Below are positions 1 to 6,102 of a DNA stretch of 6,951 nucleotides, piece after piece (the first letter of the stretch is position 1; the number at the start of each line of letters is the position of its first letter). The notes below the pieces were generated by a model. That model did not search any database. It had not been told where the DNA came from and was given only the letters and a program-made list of their open reading frames with translations. Made by a program: the position numbers and the translations under genes. Source of the DNA: Bacillota bacterium (lineage in GTDB: Bacteria; Bacillota_I; Bacilli_A; RFN20; CAG-826); contig JAPLKQ010000136.1 of assembly GCA_026387995.1 (NCBI GenBank), positions 1 to 6,951 on the forward strand, written 5' to 3'.

Positions 1-1
1 A

Positions 2-544
2 AAGTTGTTAGATTTGAAAGAAGTTCCTGCCATCATTCGTGATATTAATGATGAAGAAATGCTCATTATGCTGTTGGCTTTTATGAGAGACAATCATGAT
101 ATCAATGCTGTCGGAATTGCTATTTTATGCGATCGTTTAACAAAAGAATATCGTTATACTCAACAATCATTGGCTGATTTGACGCATCAATCCAGGTCGC
201 AAATCACGAACACTCTTCGTCTCCTCAACTTACCTAAACATGTACTTGATGAAATCAGCAGTTCCCGGCTTTCATATGGACACGCAAAGGCTCTAGCGAC
301 ACTTCCCGAATCGGTTATTAATGATTTCGTCGACAAAATTCATTCGCAGAGTCTATCTGTTCGCGCAATTGAAAGAATGGTCGCTGATTATAAGCATGTG
401 TCCATTAATATTTCAAAAGAAAAAATGATTGAAAACAAATTCAAGGCTGACGTTAAAACATCGCATAAATCAGTCACTTTAAAATTTGCTACCGAAGAAG
501 AACTTCAGGCCTTTATTGATAATTTGGCAAGAACAAATGGATAA
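2..544 (+). CDS. parB: ParB/Spo0J-family chromosome partitioning protein, 3' part (5' end outside window)
   Basis: ParB proteins bind parS sites near the origin, load as CTP-dependent sliding clamps and work with ParA and SMC in chromosome segregation. The open frame enters from the left edge: the codons before the TTG at position 5 are also open, and the reading KLLDLKEVPAIIRD matches the ParB stretch that follows the GERRxRA box, so the true start and that box lie upstream. Counting the TTG as residue 1, residues 50-80 form the helix-turn-helix (YTQQSLADLTHQSRS, then NTLRLLNLP), which is well conserved, and the end (KSVTLKFATEEELQAFI) looks like the ParB C-terminal dimerisation domain. The odd point is that the usual ENxxR motif before the HTH is replaced by residues 26-30 (FMRDN). 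The stop is TAA at 542-544, just before rluB. The family call is confident; that it is the main chromosomal ParB rather than a paralogue is inference. Confidence 0.88.
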   Translation, partial: KLLDLKEVPAIIRDINDEEMLIMLLAFMRDNHDINAVGIAILCDRLTKEYRYTQQSLADLTHQSRSQITNTLRLLNLPKHVLDEISSSRLSYGHAKALATLPESVINDFVDKIHSQSLSVRAIERMVADYKHVSINISKEKMIENKFKADVKTSHKSVTLKFATEEELQAFIDNLARTNG

Positions 545-545
545 A

Positions 546-1274
546 ATGCGTTTACAAAAATTCCTCGCCCAAGCAGGAGTGGCGTCGAGGAGAAAAGCCG
601 AAGAGATGATTACTGCTGGGCGTGTTTCCGTGAATGGACAGGTCATGAGAGTTTTAGGAACGACGGTAAGCGGCGAGGACGTTGTCAAAGTCGATGGCAA
701 AAACTTTGAGGCAGAACAAATATATTATTTTCTTTTTAATAAACCCGCTCGGACGGTTACAACTGTTTCCGATGATCGCGGACGAAAGACTGTTTCGGAT
801 TTCTTCCATGATATTCCCGCGAGACTTTTTCCTGTCGGGCGCCTGGATTACAATACAACAGGTGCTTTAGTCATGACGAATGATGGCGATTTGGCTTACC
901 TTATGACTCATCCATCGACTAACCTTGATAAGACATATCAAGTGGAAATCGCCGAGGATTTTGATCAAAAACACATTGCTGATTTTAGAAATGGAATCCT
1001 TTTAGAAGAAGGGTTAACAGCGCCAGCGACCCTTATCGTACGGGATGCAAACCATTTAAGTGTCACTATCCACGAGGGAAAGAACCGTGAGGTTCGTCGT
1101 ATGTTTGAGACCCTTGGTTATAACGTTAAGTCCTTACATCGTTCAAATATTGGCTTCTTGAGTATCCAATCTGTTCCTCTTGGAAAGTATCGTCCGCTGA
1201 CATTAGATGAGGTAGAAAAGATGAAAACGATGTGCCGGTTGCGAAAACTAGAAAATCCTTATCATAAAAAATGA
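546..1274 (+). CDS. rluB: 23S rRNA pseudouridine synthase, RluB/RsuA family
   Basis: The product converts a specific uridine of rRNA to pseudouridine; the Bacillota member with this layout normally modifies 23S rRNA in the peptidyl-transferase region. From the ATG at 546 it is about 242 residues. Residues 1-52 are an S4 RNA-binding domain (RLQKFLAQAGVASRRKAEE). The catalytic domain carries GRLD at residues 78-81, with the catalytic Asp at 81, followed by NTTGALVMTNDGDLA, the KTYQVEI strand and EGKNREVRRMFETLG near the C-terminus. Length and motif order are normal. ATG codons at 537 and 546 are both possible starts; the first overlaps the parB stop and the second begins one base after it. Neither has a clear Shine-Dalgarno, so coupling to parB translation is likely. 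The in-frame extension to 486 does not look like family sequence. No terminator is visible after the TGA stop. Confidence 0.93.
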   Translation: MRLQKFLAQAGVASRRKAEEMITAGRVSVNGQVMRVLGTTVSGEDVVKVDGKNFEAEQIYYFLFNKPARTVTTVSDDRGRKTVSDFFHDIPARLFPVGRLDYNTTGALVMTNDGDLAYLMTHPSTNLDKTYQVEIAEDFDQKHIADFRNGILLEEGLTAPATLIVRDANHLSVTIHEGKNREVRRMFETLGYNVKSLHRSNIGFLSIQSVPLGKYRPLTLDEVEKMKTMCRLRKLENPYHKK

Positions 1275-1283
1275 AATGAATTG

Positions 1284-1311
1284 TTGTTTTTCCGTGGATT
1301 AATATTATAAT
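1284..1311 (+). promoter_or_regulatory. Predicted sigma-A-type promoter of the ribU riboswitch transcript
   Basis: A perfect -10 box TATAAT lies at 1306-1311, with a weaker -35 TTGTTT at 1284-1289 and a 16-nt spacer. Transcription would start near 1318, just before the first paired stem of the FMN riboswitch at 1320. That agreement supports the call, although the -35 matches consensus at only three positions. Confidence 0.65.
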
Positions 1312-1319
1312 GAAGATAA

Positions 1320-1422
1320 ACTTCAGGGTTAGGTTAATTTCCTTACCGGCGGTATACCCCGCGAGCTTCGGCACGAACTAGTGAAATTCTAGTGGCGACA
1401 GTAAAGTCTGGATAAAAGAAGT
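1320..1422 (+). ncRNA. FMN riboswitch (RFN element) aptamer
   Basis: This is a flavin mononucleotide-sensing leader RNA. The closing stem P1 pairs ACTTC (1320-1324) with GAAGT (1418-1422). Other conserved elements are visible: ACCGGCGGTATACCCCGCGAG (1345 onward, one base off the usual core), a small hairpin capped by TTCG (1365-1372), a stem ACTAG (1377-1381) with CTAGT (1389-1393) around TGAAATT, then GGCGACAGTAAAGTCTGGAT. P2 pairs GGT/AGG (1327-1333) with CCT/ACC (1341-1347) around one T-T mismatch. By established knowledge of the class, FMN binding lowers expression of the downstream flavin gene, here ribU. The following hairpin with a U tract suggests control by premature termination. Confidence 0.95.
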
Positions 1423-1436
1423 ATGCGTCTTGGCGC

Positions 1437-1467
1437 AGCCCTGTTTGTGGGGCTTTTTTATTTTTTT
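1437..1467 (+). terminator. Riboswitch-controlled intrinsic terminator in the ribU leader
   Basis: AGCCC (1437-1441) pairs with GGGCT (1450-1454) around a short loop, and T-rich sequence runs to 1467. It lies between the FMN aptamer and the ribU ribosome binding site, the expected place for an expression-platform terminator. The stem is short. A second hairpin, TGCG (1424-1427) with CGCA (1434-1437), abuts it and shares position 1437, so the two may stack or compete. Which fold is adopted with or without FMN cannot be decided by eye. Confidence 0.7.
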
Positions 1468-1480
1468 GGGGAGAAGAATA

Positions 1481-2104
1481 ATGGAACAAAATAAGACAAG
1501 AAGTAGCACAAAAACCATACGAATAATGGCCCGAGTTGCTATTTTTGGAGCGATCGCGACTATTTTATATGTCGTTCCGTTCTTCACATTTTCGGTTCCA
1601 TTTTTCCCCGGATTCCTCCAATTTCATTTCGATGAGATTCCAGCATTCATAGCGGGGTTTGCTTATGGCCCATTAACGGCATTCTTTGTAATTTTAGTAA
1701 AAACGCTTATTAAACTTCCCATGTCAACGACTGCTTTTGTCGGGGAAGCGGCTGATTTACTCTATAGTTCCGCTTTTGTCATTCCAGCAGCATTGATTTA
1801 TAAAAAAAGACGTACCATTTCCGGCGCCCTATTAGGATTTGGTCTGGGTTTCATTTGCCAGTTGATTGCAAGTTCGCTGGGCAATATGTTTTTTATGATT
1901 GATTTCTATGTATTCTTTATGGGATTTCCATCGGACGCATTATTGGCAATGGGGCGAGCCGCCAATTCAAATATTACAGATATTCATTACACCATGGTCC
2001 TCTATGGAATCTTGCCATTCAATGTCGTTAAAGATTTCTTGGTAATTCTTGTCACTTTTCTTATTTATAAGCGTATTCATGTGTTATTGTCTAAAAAGTT
2101 GTAA
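1481..2104 (+). CDS. ribU: ECF transporter riboflavin-binding S component RibU
   Basis: This is a membrane-embedded substrate-binding subunit that captures riboflavin and works with a shared energising module (EcfA, EcfA', EcfT), which is not encoded here. From the ATG at 1481 the product is 207 residues, typical of the family, with about six hydrophobic helices (roughly 17-38, 51-75, 84-107, 112-137, 138-158 and 172-197). The first helix has an A-x-x-x-A motif (AIFGA, 20-24), of the kind S components use to contact the T component. RibU-like stretches include FHFDEIPAF (48-56), GEAADLL (88-94) and LPFNVVKDF near the C-terminus. A good Shine-Dalgarno, GGGGAG at 1468-1473, sits 7 nt before the ATG, which rules out the longer frame beginning inside the terminator. 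The FMN riboswitch upstream independently supports a riboflavin substrate. Confidence 0.93.
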   Translation: MEQNKTRSSTKTIRIMARVAIFGAIATILYVVPFFTFSVPFFPGFLQFHFDEIPAFIAGFAYGPLTAFFVILVKTLIKLPMSTTAFVGEAADLLYSSAFVIPAALIYKKRRTISGALLGFGLGFICQLIASSLGNMFFMIDFYVFFMGFPSDALLAMGRAANSNITDIHYTMVLYGILPFNVVKDFLVILVTFLIYKRIHVLLSKKL

Positions 2105-2107
2105 GCA

Positions 2108-2138
2108 CAAAAAAACTCGGCACAAGCAGAGTCTTTTT
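2108..2138. terminator. Bidirectional terminator shared by ribU and the ferredoxin gene
   Basis: ACTC-G-GC (2115-2121) pairs with GC-A-GAGT (2126-2132) around an ACAA loop, with one internal mismatch. A run of A precedes the hairpin and TCTTTTT follows it, so it can work for ribU on the plus strand and for the convergent ferredoxin gene on the minus strand. It lies between the two stop codons, which are only 38 nt apart. Confidence 0.75.
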
Positions 2139-2142
2139 ATAG

Positions 2143-2337
2143 TTATTCGACTTCGATAGCTGAAGTTGGGCAATCAGCGACTGCGCCATCAACAGCATCT
2201 TCTTCTCCGGCCGGAACGAACTCAACGGTAGTTTTCATTTTTCCGTCGTCATCCCAGTCGAATACACTTGGTACTGTGGCATTGCATAATCCACAACCAA
2301 TACAGTTGTCTTTATTGATGCGAACTTTTTTCTTCAT
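2143..2337 (-). CDS. fer: Single-cluster [4Fe-4S] ferredoxin
   Basis: This is a small soluble electron carrier of 64 residues. Three cysteines lie in C-x2-C-x2-C at positions 12, 15 and 18 (CIGCGLC), and the fourth is C56 in DCPTSAI. Four cysteines bind one [4Fe-4S] cluster; no second set is present. The sequence between them is strongly acidic (WDDDGK, PAGEEDAVDGA), as in Bacillus-type Fer. The usual A or E after the third cysteine region reads NATVP, still within the family pattern. A strong Shine-Dalgarno (AGGGGG, minus strand, 2347-2352) precedes the ATG by about 9 nt. The gene is monocistronic, convergent with ribU, with its own promoter; a ribU-fer neighbourhood is also known in Bacillus. 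Redox partners cannot be inferred from this window. Confidence 0.95.
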   Translation of the reverse strand: MKKKVRINKDNCIGCGLCNATVPSVFDWDDDGKMKTTVEFVPAGEEDAVDGAVADCPTSAIEVE

Positions 2338-2363
2338 TTGAACTTTCCCCCTGTAACAATCAA

Positions 2364-2392
2364 ATTATATGAAAGAGCAGGTTAAATAGCAA
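2364..2392 (-). promoter_or_regulatory. Promoter of the ferredoxin gene
   Basis: Read on the minus strand, TTGCTA (2387-2392) and a perfect TATAAT (2364-2369) are separated by exactly 17 nt, a near-consensus housekeeping sigma-factor promoter. It lies 27 nt upstream of the ferredoxin ATG, leaving a very short leader that contains the Shine-Dalgarno. Confidence 0.8.
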
Positions 2393-2493
2393 TAAGATTT
2401 ATCGCCCCGAAAATTTCAAGAAAACAAAAATGTCCCTATCAATTTTCTCGGTTTTCTATTATTATAAATAGAAGTGAATGAGGTTGAATATTT

Positions 2494-2874
2494 GTGGCCC
2501 AAAATACTAGAGTCTCAAAATATCAAAAGTTGCGAAGCGACATCGAACAATTGGATGACGGCAATTTTAAAAACCCGCCCAAACCCAACAACCCGACACC
2601 TGAGGTAAATGGCACTCAAGAAATTCACATTCCGGATCCGCATCCACTCACCGAACCAATTACCAGAGGGGCTATGAACATTCCCCTTGAAGAATTGATG
2701 AAAAATCATACAAAAATCACTAACGACGAGTCCTTTGTTACAGAAGAACAAGTGGCTCTTGAAGAAAAGAAAAGCAAACTTTATAGCATTGTAGGCACCA
2801 TTGCTACCATTTTGATTGTGGTATCGCTTGTTGTTGGCTTGGGTCTGTTATTGTGGGGGTTATTAGACAAATGA
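2494..2874 (+). CDS. Unrecognised small tail-anchored membrane protein
   Basis: I do not recognise this 126-residue protein. It begins at a GTG with a good Shine-Dalgarno (GAGGTT, 2480-2485) about 8 nt upstream; an in-frame stop at 2485 prevents extension. Residues 1-20 are basic and probably helical (RVSKYQKLRSDIEQL). Residues 26-64 are rich in proline and asparagine and look disordered. Residues 62-95 are charged and probably helical, ending in EEKKSK. Residues 97-124 form one hydrophobic helix, with only DK after it. With lysines just before the helix, the positive-inside rule predicts a cytoplasmic N-terminal domain and a C-terminal membrane anchor. There is no signal peptide or cysteine. 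The gene heads the cmk-der-gpsA operon and its TGA overlaps the cmk ATG, so it is surely expressed with them. An AT-rich TATTATTATAAAT (2457-2469) could be the -10 region, but no convincing -35 is visible. Confidence 0.82.
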   Translation: MAQNTRVSKYQKLRSDIEQLDDGNFKNPPKPNNPTPEVNGTQEIHIPDPHPLTEPITRGAMNIPLEELMKNHTKITNDESFVTEEQVALEEKKSKLYSIVGTIATILIVVSLVVGLGLLLWGLLDK

Positions 2875-3542
2875 AAATCAGCATCGCCATTGACGGCCCA
2901 GCGGCCGCCGGCAAATCTACTGTTGCAAAAAAAGTCGCTTCCATCCTCGGCTTTATTTATATCGACACCGGCGCGATGTATCGTGCTTTTACGTACTATG
3001 TTTTAAAGAAAGGCGTCGACCCACAAAATGAAGCGGCCTCATGTGCTTTAATTCCTGAAGTCAAAATCGAATTGCTCCCTGGCGGAACGGTTCTATGCAA
3101 TAACGAAGATGTGACGCGTGTCATCCGTGATCCTTTGGTTTCTGCGAATGTTTCGTACATTGCCTCTTATAAGAGTATTCGCCTCCACCTCGTCGCTTTA
3201 CAGCGCGAAATGGCTGAAAAAGGTTCAGTCGTTATGGATGGACGCGATATCGGGACTTATGTTTTGCCGAATGCTGAAGTTAAGATTTATCAAATCGCTT
3301 CAGTCGAGACGCGCGCAGTCCGTCGCTATGAAGAAAATATCGGCAATGGCATTAAATGTGAATTGAAACAAATCGAAGAAGATCTGCGTCGTCGTGATTA
3401 TATTGATTCTCACCGTGATTTCGCACCACTTAAAGCAGCGGTGGACTCAGTTCTTATCGATACTTCATTCATGACTGTTGACGAGGTTGTCAATGCCATT
3501 TTGTCGATTATCAAGCGCAAAACGGCAGGTGACCGGAAATGA
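2871..3542 (+). CDS. cmk: Cytidylate kinase
   Basis: Cmk phosphorylates CMP and dCMP with ATP to the diphosphates, recycling nucleotides from RNA and phospholipid turnover in the cytoplasm. From the ATG at 2871 the product is 223 residues, normal for the family. Visible motifs are the Walker A loop DGPAAAGKST (7-16), YIDTGAMYRA, which holds the CMP-binding site, RDPLVSANVS, the VVMDGRDIGT block, and the lid and C-terminal stretch RRRDYIDSHRDFAPLKAA. The start overlaps the upstream stop as ATGA (2871-2874), with GGGGGT at 2855-2860 as a possible Shine-Dalgarno; the longer frame from 2853 adds only six non-family residues. The stop overlaps the der start in the same way. In Bacillus an rpsA-like gene follows cmk; here der follows directly. 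Confidence 0.97.
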   Translation: MKISIAIDGPAAAGKSTVAKKVASILGFIYIDTGAMYRAFTYYVLKKGVDPQNEAASCALIPEVKIELLPGGTVLCNNEDVTRVIRDPLVSANVSYIASYKSIRLHLVALQREMAEKGSVVMDGRDIGTYVLPNAEVKIYQIASVETRAVRRYEENIGNGIKCELKQIEEDLRRRDYIDSHRDFAPLKAAVDSVLIDTSFMTVDEVVNAILSIIKRKTAGDRK

Positions 3543-4846
3543 TCTCGGGTGTAGTTGCCATTGTTGGAAGCCCAAATGTTGGAAAATCGACGATCTTTAA
3601 TCGGCTTGTCGGTGAAAGACGCTCGATTGTTGATGATCAACCAGGAATAACTCGTGACCGCTTATATGCCAAGGCGAGTTGGCTTTCAAAAGAATTTAAC
3701 GTTATTGACACCGGCGGCATTGAATTAGCGCCGCATCTTTTTCAAGAACAAATTCGGGCGCAAGCCGAAATCGCTATTGAAGAGGCTGATGTCATCGTTT
3801 TCGTGGTTGATGGAAAAGTCGGAATTTCCGCTGATGACCGTCTTGTCGCAAAAATGCTTTATAAAGCCGGGAAACCCGTTGTCCTTGCTGTTAATAAAAT
3901 TGACGATATCGAAATGGCTGTCAATATCCATGAGTTCTACGCGCTTGGTTTAGGCGAACCGATCGCCGTTTCTGGCGTCCACGGTATTGGCATTGGCGAT
4001 ATGCTGGACCGCATCATCAAACTGCTTCCTGATAAAAAGCAAAAAGAATATGAAGGACAGATTTGTTTCTGCATCGTTGGCCGTCCGAACGTGGGAAAAT
4101 CTAGCTTAGTTAATGCGATTTTAAATCAAGAACGCGTCATCGTCAGCGATATTGCTGGAACGACTCGCGATGCAGTGGATACCTCTTTCAGACGCGAACA
4201 ACGCGATTATGTCGTCATTGATACCGCCGGCCTCCGCAAACGGGGCAAGATTTTCGAATCCGTTGATAAATATGCGGCTCTTCGCGCGCTTTCTGCTATT
4301 GACCGAAGCGATGTCGTGTTGCTTGTCCTCGATGCCAACGAAGGCATCCAGGAACAAGACAAGCACATCGTGGGCTATGCCATCGAAGCGAGAAAGAGCA
4401 TTATTATTGTCGTTAATAAATGGGATTTGCTCAAGAAAGACAACAGCACAATGGCGAAATTTACCCAGGAAATCCGGGCTGGTTTTAAGTTTCTTGATTA
4501 TGCTCCCATTATCTATATTTCGGCGAAAGAACACACTCGCATTAATGACGTTTTCCAAAATCTCGACTTGGTCTATGATAGCTTCTGTTTGCGTGTCCAA
4601 ACCTCAACATTAAATGAAATCATGCAAGATGCCCAAATCATGAACCCAACCCCCTATTTCAACGGGGGTCGCTTAAAAATCTTCTTTGCCAATCAGGTGA
4701 GCACTAAACCTCCGACTTTTGTGCTTTTCGTAAATGATACGCACTACATGCACTTCTCTTATCAACGGTTTATTGAAAATCGTCTTCGCGACACGTTTGG
4801 TTTTGAGGGGACACCGATAAACATCGTTTGCCGCGAGCGAAAGTAA
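3539..4846 (+). CDS. der: Ribosome biogenesis GTPase Der (EngA)
   Basis: Der is an essential double GTPase that binds the large ribosomal subunit precursor and helps its late assembly. The product is 435 residues, full length. G domain 1 has GSPNVGKST (10-18), the ITRD switch (37-40), DTGG (57-60) and NKID (119-122). G domain 2 has GRPNVGKSS (181-189), TTRD (208-211), DTAG (228-231), NKWD (293-296) and SAK (328-330). A KH-like domain fills about 350-435, including KPPTFVLFVND and the family ending SYQRFIENRLRDTFGFEG. All nucleotide-binding motifs are intact in both halves. The ATG at 3539 overlaps the cmk stop as ATGA and has AGGTGA (3527-3532) 6 nt upstream. It is third in the operon and gpsA follows after 3 nt. 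Confidence 0.98.
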   Translation: MISGVVAIVGSPNVGKSTIFNRLVGERRSIVDDQPGITRDRLYAKASWLSKEFNVIDTGGIELAPHLFQEQIRAQAEIAIEEADVIVFVVDGKVGISADDRLVAKMLYKAGKPVVLAVNKIDDIEMAVNIHEFYALGLGEPIAVSGVHGIGIGDMLDRIIKLLPDKKQKEYEGQICFCIVGRPNVGKSSLVNAILNQERVIVSDIAGTTRDAVDTSFRREQRDYVVIDTAGLRKRGKIFESVDKYAALRALSAIDRSDVVLLVLDANEGIQEQDKHIVGYAIEARKSIIIVVNKWDLLKKDNSTMAKFTQEIRAGFKFLDYAPIIYISAKEHTRINDVFQNLDLVYDSFCLRVQTSTLNEIMQDAQIMNPTPYFNGGRLKIFFANQVSTKPPTFVLFVNDTHYMHFSYQRFIENRLRDTFGFEGTPINIVCRERK

Positions 4847-4849
4847 AAT

Positions 4850-5848
4850 ATGAAAATCGCTATCATCGGGACTGGGACATGGGGAACCGCTCTTGGCCAA
4901 GTTTTGACCGATAACGGTCATGACGTCATTTTGTATGGCCGTGAAGAAAGCCAAGTCAAACAAATTAACGAAGAGCACCGGAATACCGACTATTTCGGTC
5001 CTGAATTAATATTACCGATTTCAATGGTCGCGACCACTTCTTTGGAAAAAGCTTTAAAAGGCCGACGATACATTGTTTTAGCAGTCCCTACGGTCGCTAT
5101 GCGAAGTGTTTTAAGACAAATCGCGCCACTTCTTACACAGAAGGTATATTTTATCAATGCCGCCAAAGGCTTTGATCCTGAAACCAGCGTGCGTATCTCC
5201 GAACTCATCCGAAATGAGATTCCGCAAGAACGGCGTTTTGATATTATCGCGATTATTGGCCCTAGCCATGCAGAAGAAGTCATCCTGAGACAATTGACCG
5301 CCGTGACAAGCACCTGCCTTGATCTCGTGGTGGCTCATCGCATCGCCAAGCTTTTCTCAAATAACTATTTCCGTGTCTATGCCCAAACCGATGAAATCGG
5401 AGCCGAAATTGGCGCTGCCATGAAAAACACCATTGCCATCGCAAGCGGCATCATTCAAGGTCTGGGGTATGGCGACAACGCCCGAGCGGCGCTCGTCACG
5501 CGTGGGCTTGCCGAGATGGTAAAATACGGCAAACATTTTGGCGGTCACACCAAAACCTATCTTGGATTGGCCGGTCTTGGCGATTTAATGGTGACATGCA
5601 ATTCTTACCACAGCCGAAATTTCATGGCTGGCCTACAAATCGGCAAAGACGATTCCGCCGCCCATTTTCTCGCCACCAATAAAGCGACAGTGGAAGGTAT
5701 CCGTACCGCAAAAGTTATCTATGATATTGCTCAAAAAAATAAAATCGACGTCCCCATCGTGGAAAGCGTTTATCATGTACTCTATGATTCGGCAAAACCC
5801 TCGGAATTGATCAAAATCTTGATGATGCGCCCGCTAAAAGAAGAGTAG
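4850..5848 (+). CDS. gpsA: Glycerol-3-phosphate dehydrogenase [NAD(P)+]
   Basis: GpsA reduces dihydroxyacetone phosphate to sn-glycerol-3-phosphate, the backbone of membrane phospholipids. The 332-residue product has the Rossmann dinucleotide motif GTGTWG (7-12), VLAVPT (76-81), NAAKGF with a conserved Lys at 106, GPSHAEEV (137-144), the catalytic Lys192 in AAMKNTIAIASGI, GYGDNARAALVTRGLAEM, and LGLAGLGDLMVTC followed by SRN (256-258), where Arg and Asn contact the substrate phosphate. QTDEIGAEIG before the catalytic lysine is slightly unlike the common sequence but within family range. The start at 4850 is 3 nt after the der stop and has only a weak purine-rich site (GAGCGAAAG), consistent with coupling. 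It is the last gene of the operon; the likely terminator is at 5956-5990. Confidence 0.97.
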   Translation: MKIAIIGTGTWGTALGQVLTDNGHDVILYGREESQVKQINEEHRNTDYFGPELILPISMVATTSLEKALKGRRYIVLAVPTVAMRSVLRQIAPLLTQKVYFINAAKGFDPETSVRISELIRNEIPQERRFDIIAIIGPSHAEEVILRQLTAVTSTCLDLVVAHRIAKLFSNNYFRVYAQTDEIGAEIGAAMKNTIAIASGIIQGLGYGDNARAALVTRGLAEMVKYGKHFGGHTKTYLGLAGLGDLMVTCNSYHSRNFMAGLQIGKDDSAAHFLATNKATVEGIRTAKVIYDIAQKNKIDVPIVESVYHVLYDSAKPSELIKILMMRPLKEE

Positions 5849-5955
5849 TGGAATGTCTCTTTTCGCAACTTATATTTTCTAAAATTGCCAAAAATTCTAT
5901 ACACTGTGCAAGAAATTTCAGATATTTTCTGCAAATTATCAAAATCGCCCAATTT

Positions 5956-5990
5956 TGCCCGTTTTTATCAAAAAATGGGCATTTTTTTCT
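5956..5990 (+). terminator. Intrinsic terminator of the cmk-der-gpsA operon
   Basis: An 11-bp stem forms between TGCCCGTTTTT (5956-5966) and AAAAATGGGCA (5971-5981), with one G-T wobble and an ATCA loop, followed by seven T. It lies about 108 nt after the gpsA stop, so the operon transcript would have a long 3' untranslated region. Confidence 0.88.
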
Positions 5991-6073
5991 ATTTTTTTGC
6001 CGTTTAAATCGTCATTATTTTTTCAAATTTTGATTATTTGACGACGAAAAGCCACTTTTTTTGCTTTATCTAG

Positions 6074-6102
6074 TTGTCAATTGATTTTAGTTGTGCTAAT
6101 TT
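6074..6102 (+). promoter_or_regulatory. Promoter of hup (extended -10)
   Basis: TTGTCA (6074-6079) and TAATTT (6097-6102) are separated by 17 nt, and the -10 box is preceded by TGC (6094-6096), the extended -10 TGn element. Transcription would begin near 6109, about 8 nt before the Shine-Dalgarno. A repeat TCGTCA/TGACGA lies 30 nt upstream. Confidence 0.65.

Noticed and set aside
486..545. N-terminal extension of rluB by 20 codons
   Set aside because: It overlaps the conserved end of parB in another frame, and the added residues do not resemble the S4 domain that starts naturally at 537 or 546.
1378..1587. 69-codon minus-strand frame across the FMN riboswitch
   Set aside because: It covers the riboswitch, terminator and ribU start on the opposite strand and has no coding features.
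4121..4600. 159-codon open frame on the minus strand inside der
   Set aside because: It is fully antisense to the well-supported second GTPase domain of der, has no recognisable motif and no ribosome binding site; it is a codon-bias shadow.
5848..6033. 61-codon plus-strand frame after gpsA
   Set aside because: It begins in the gpsA stop region at a GTG, runs through the strong terminator and encodes Phe/Ile-rich low-complexity sequence typical of AT-rich non-coding DNA.
6051..6067. AAAGC/GCTTT-like hairpin around a T run before the hup promoter
   Set aside because: The stem is very short and AT-rich with an all-T loop; a strong terminator already lies at 5956-5990.
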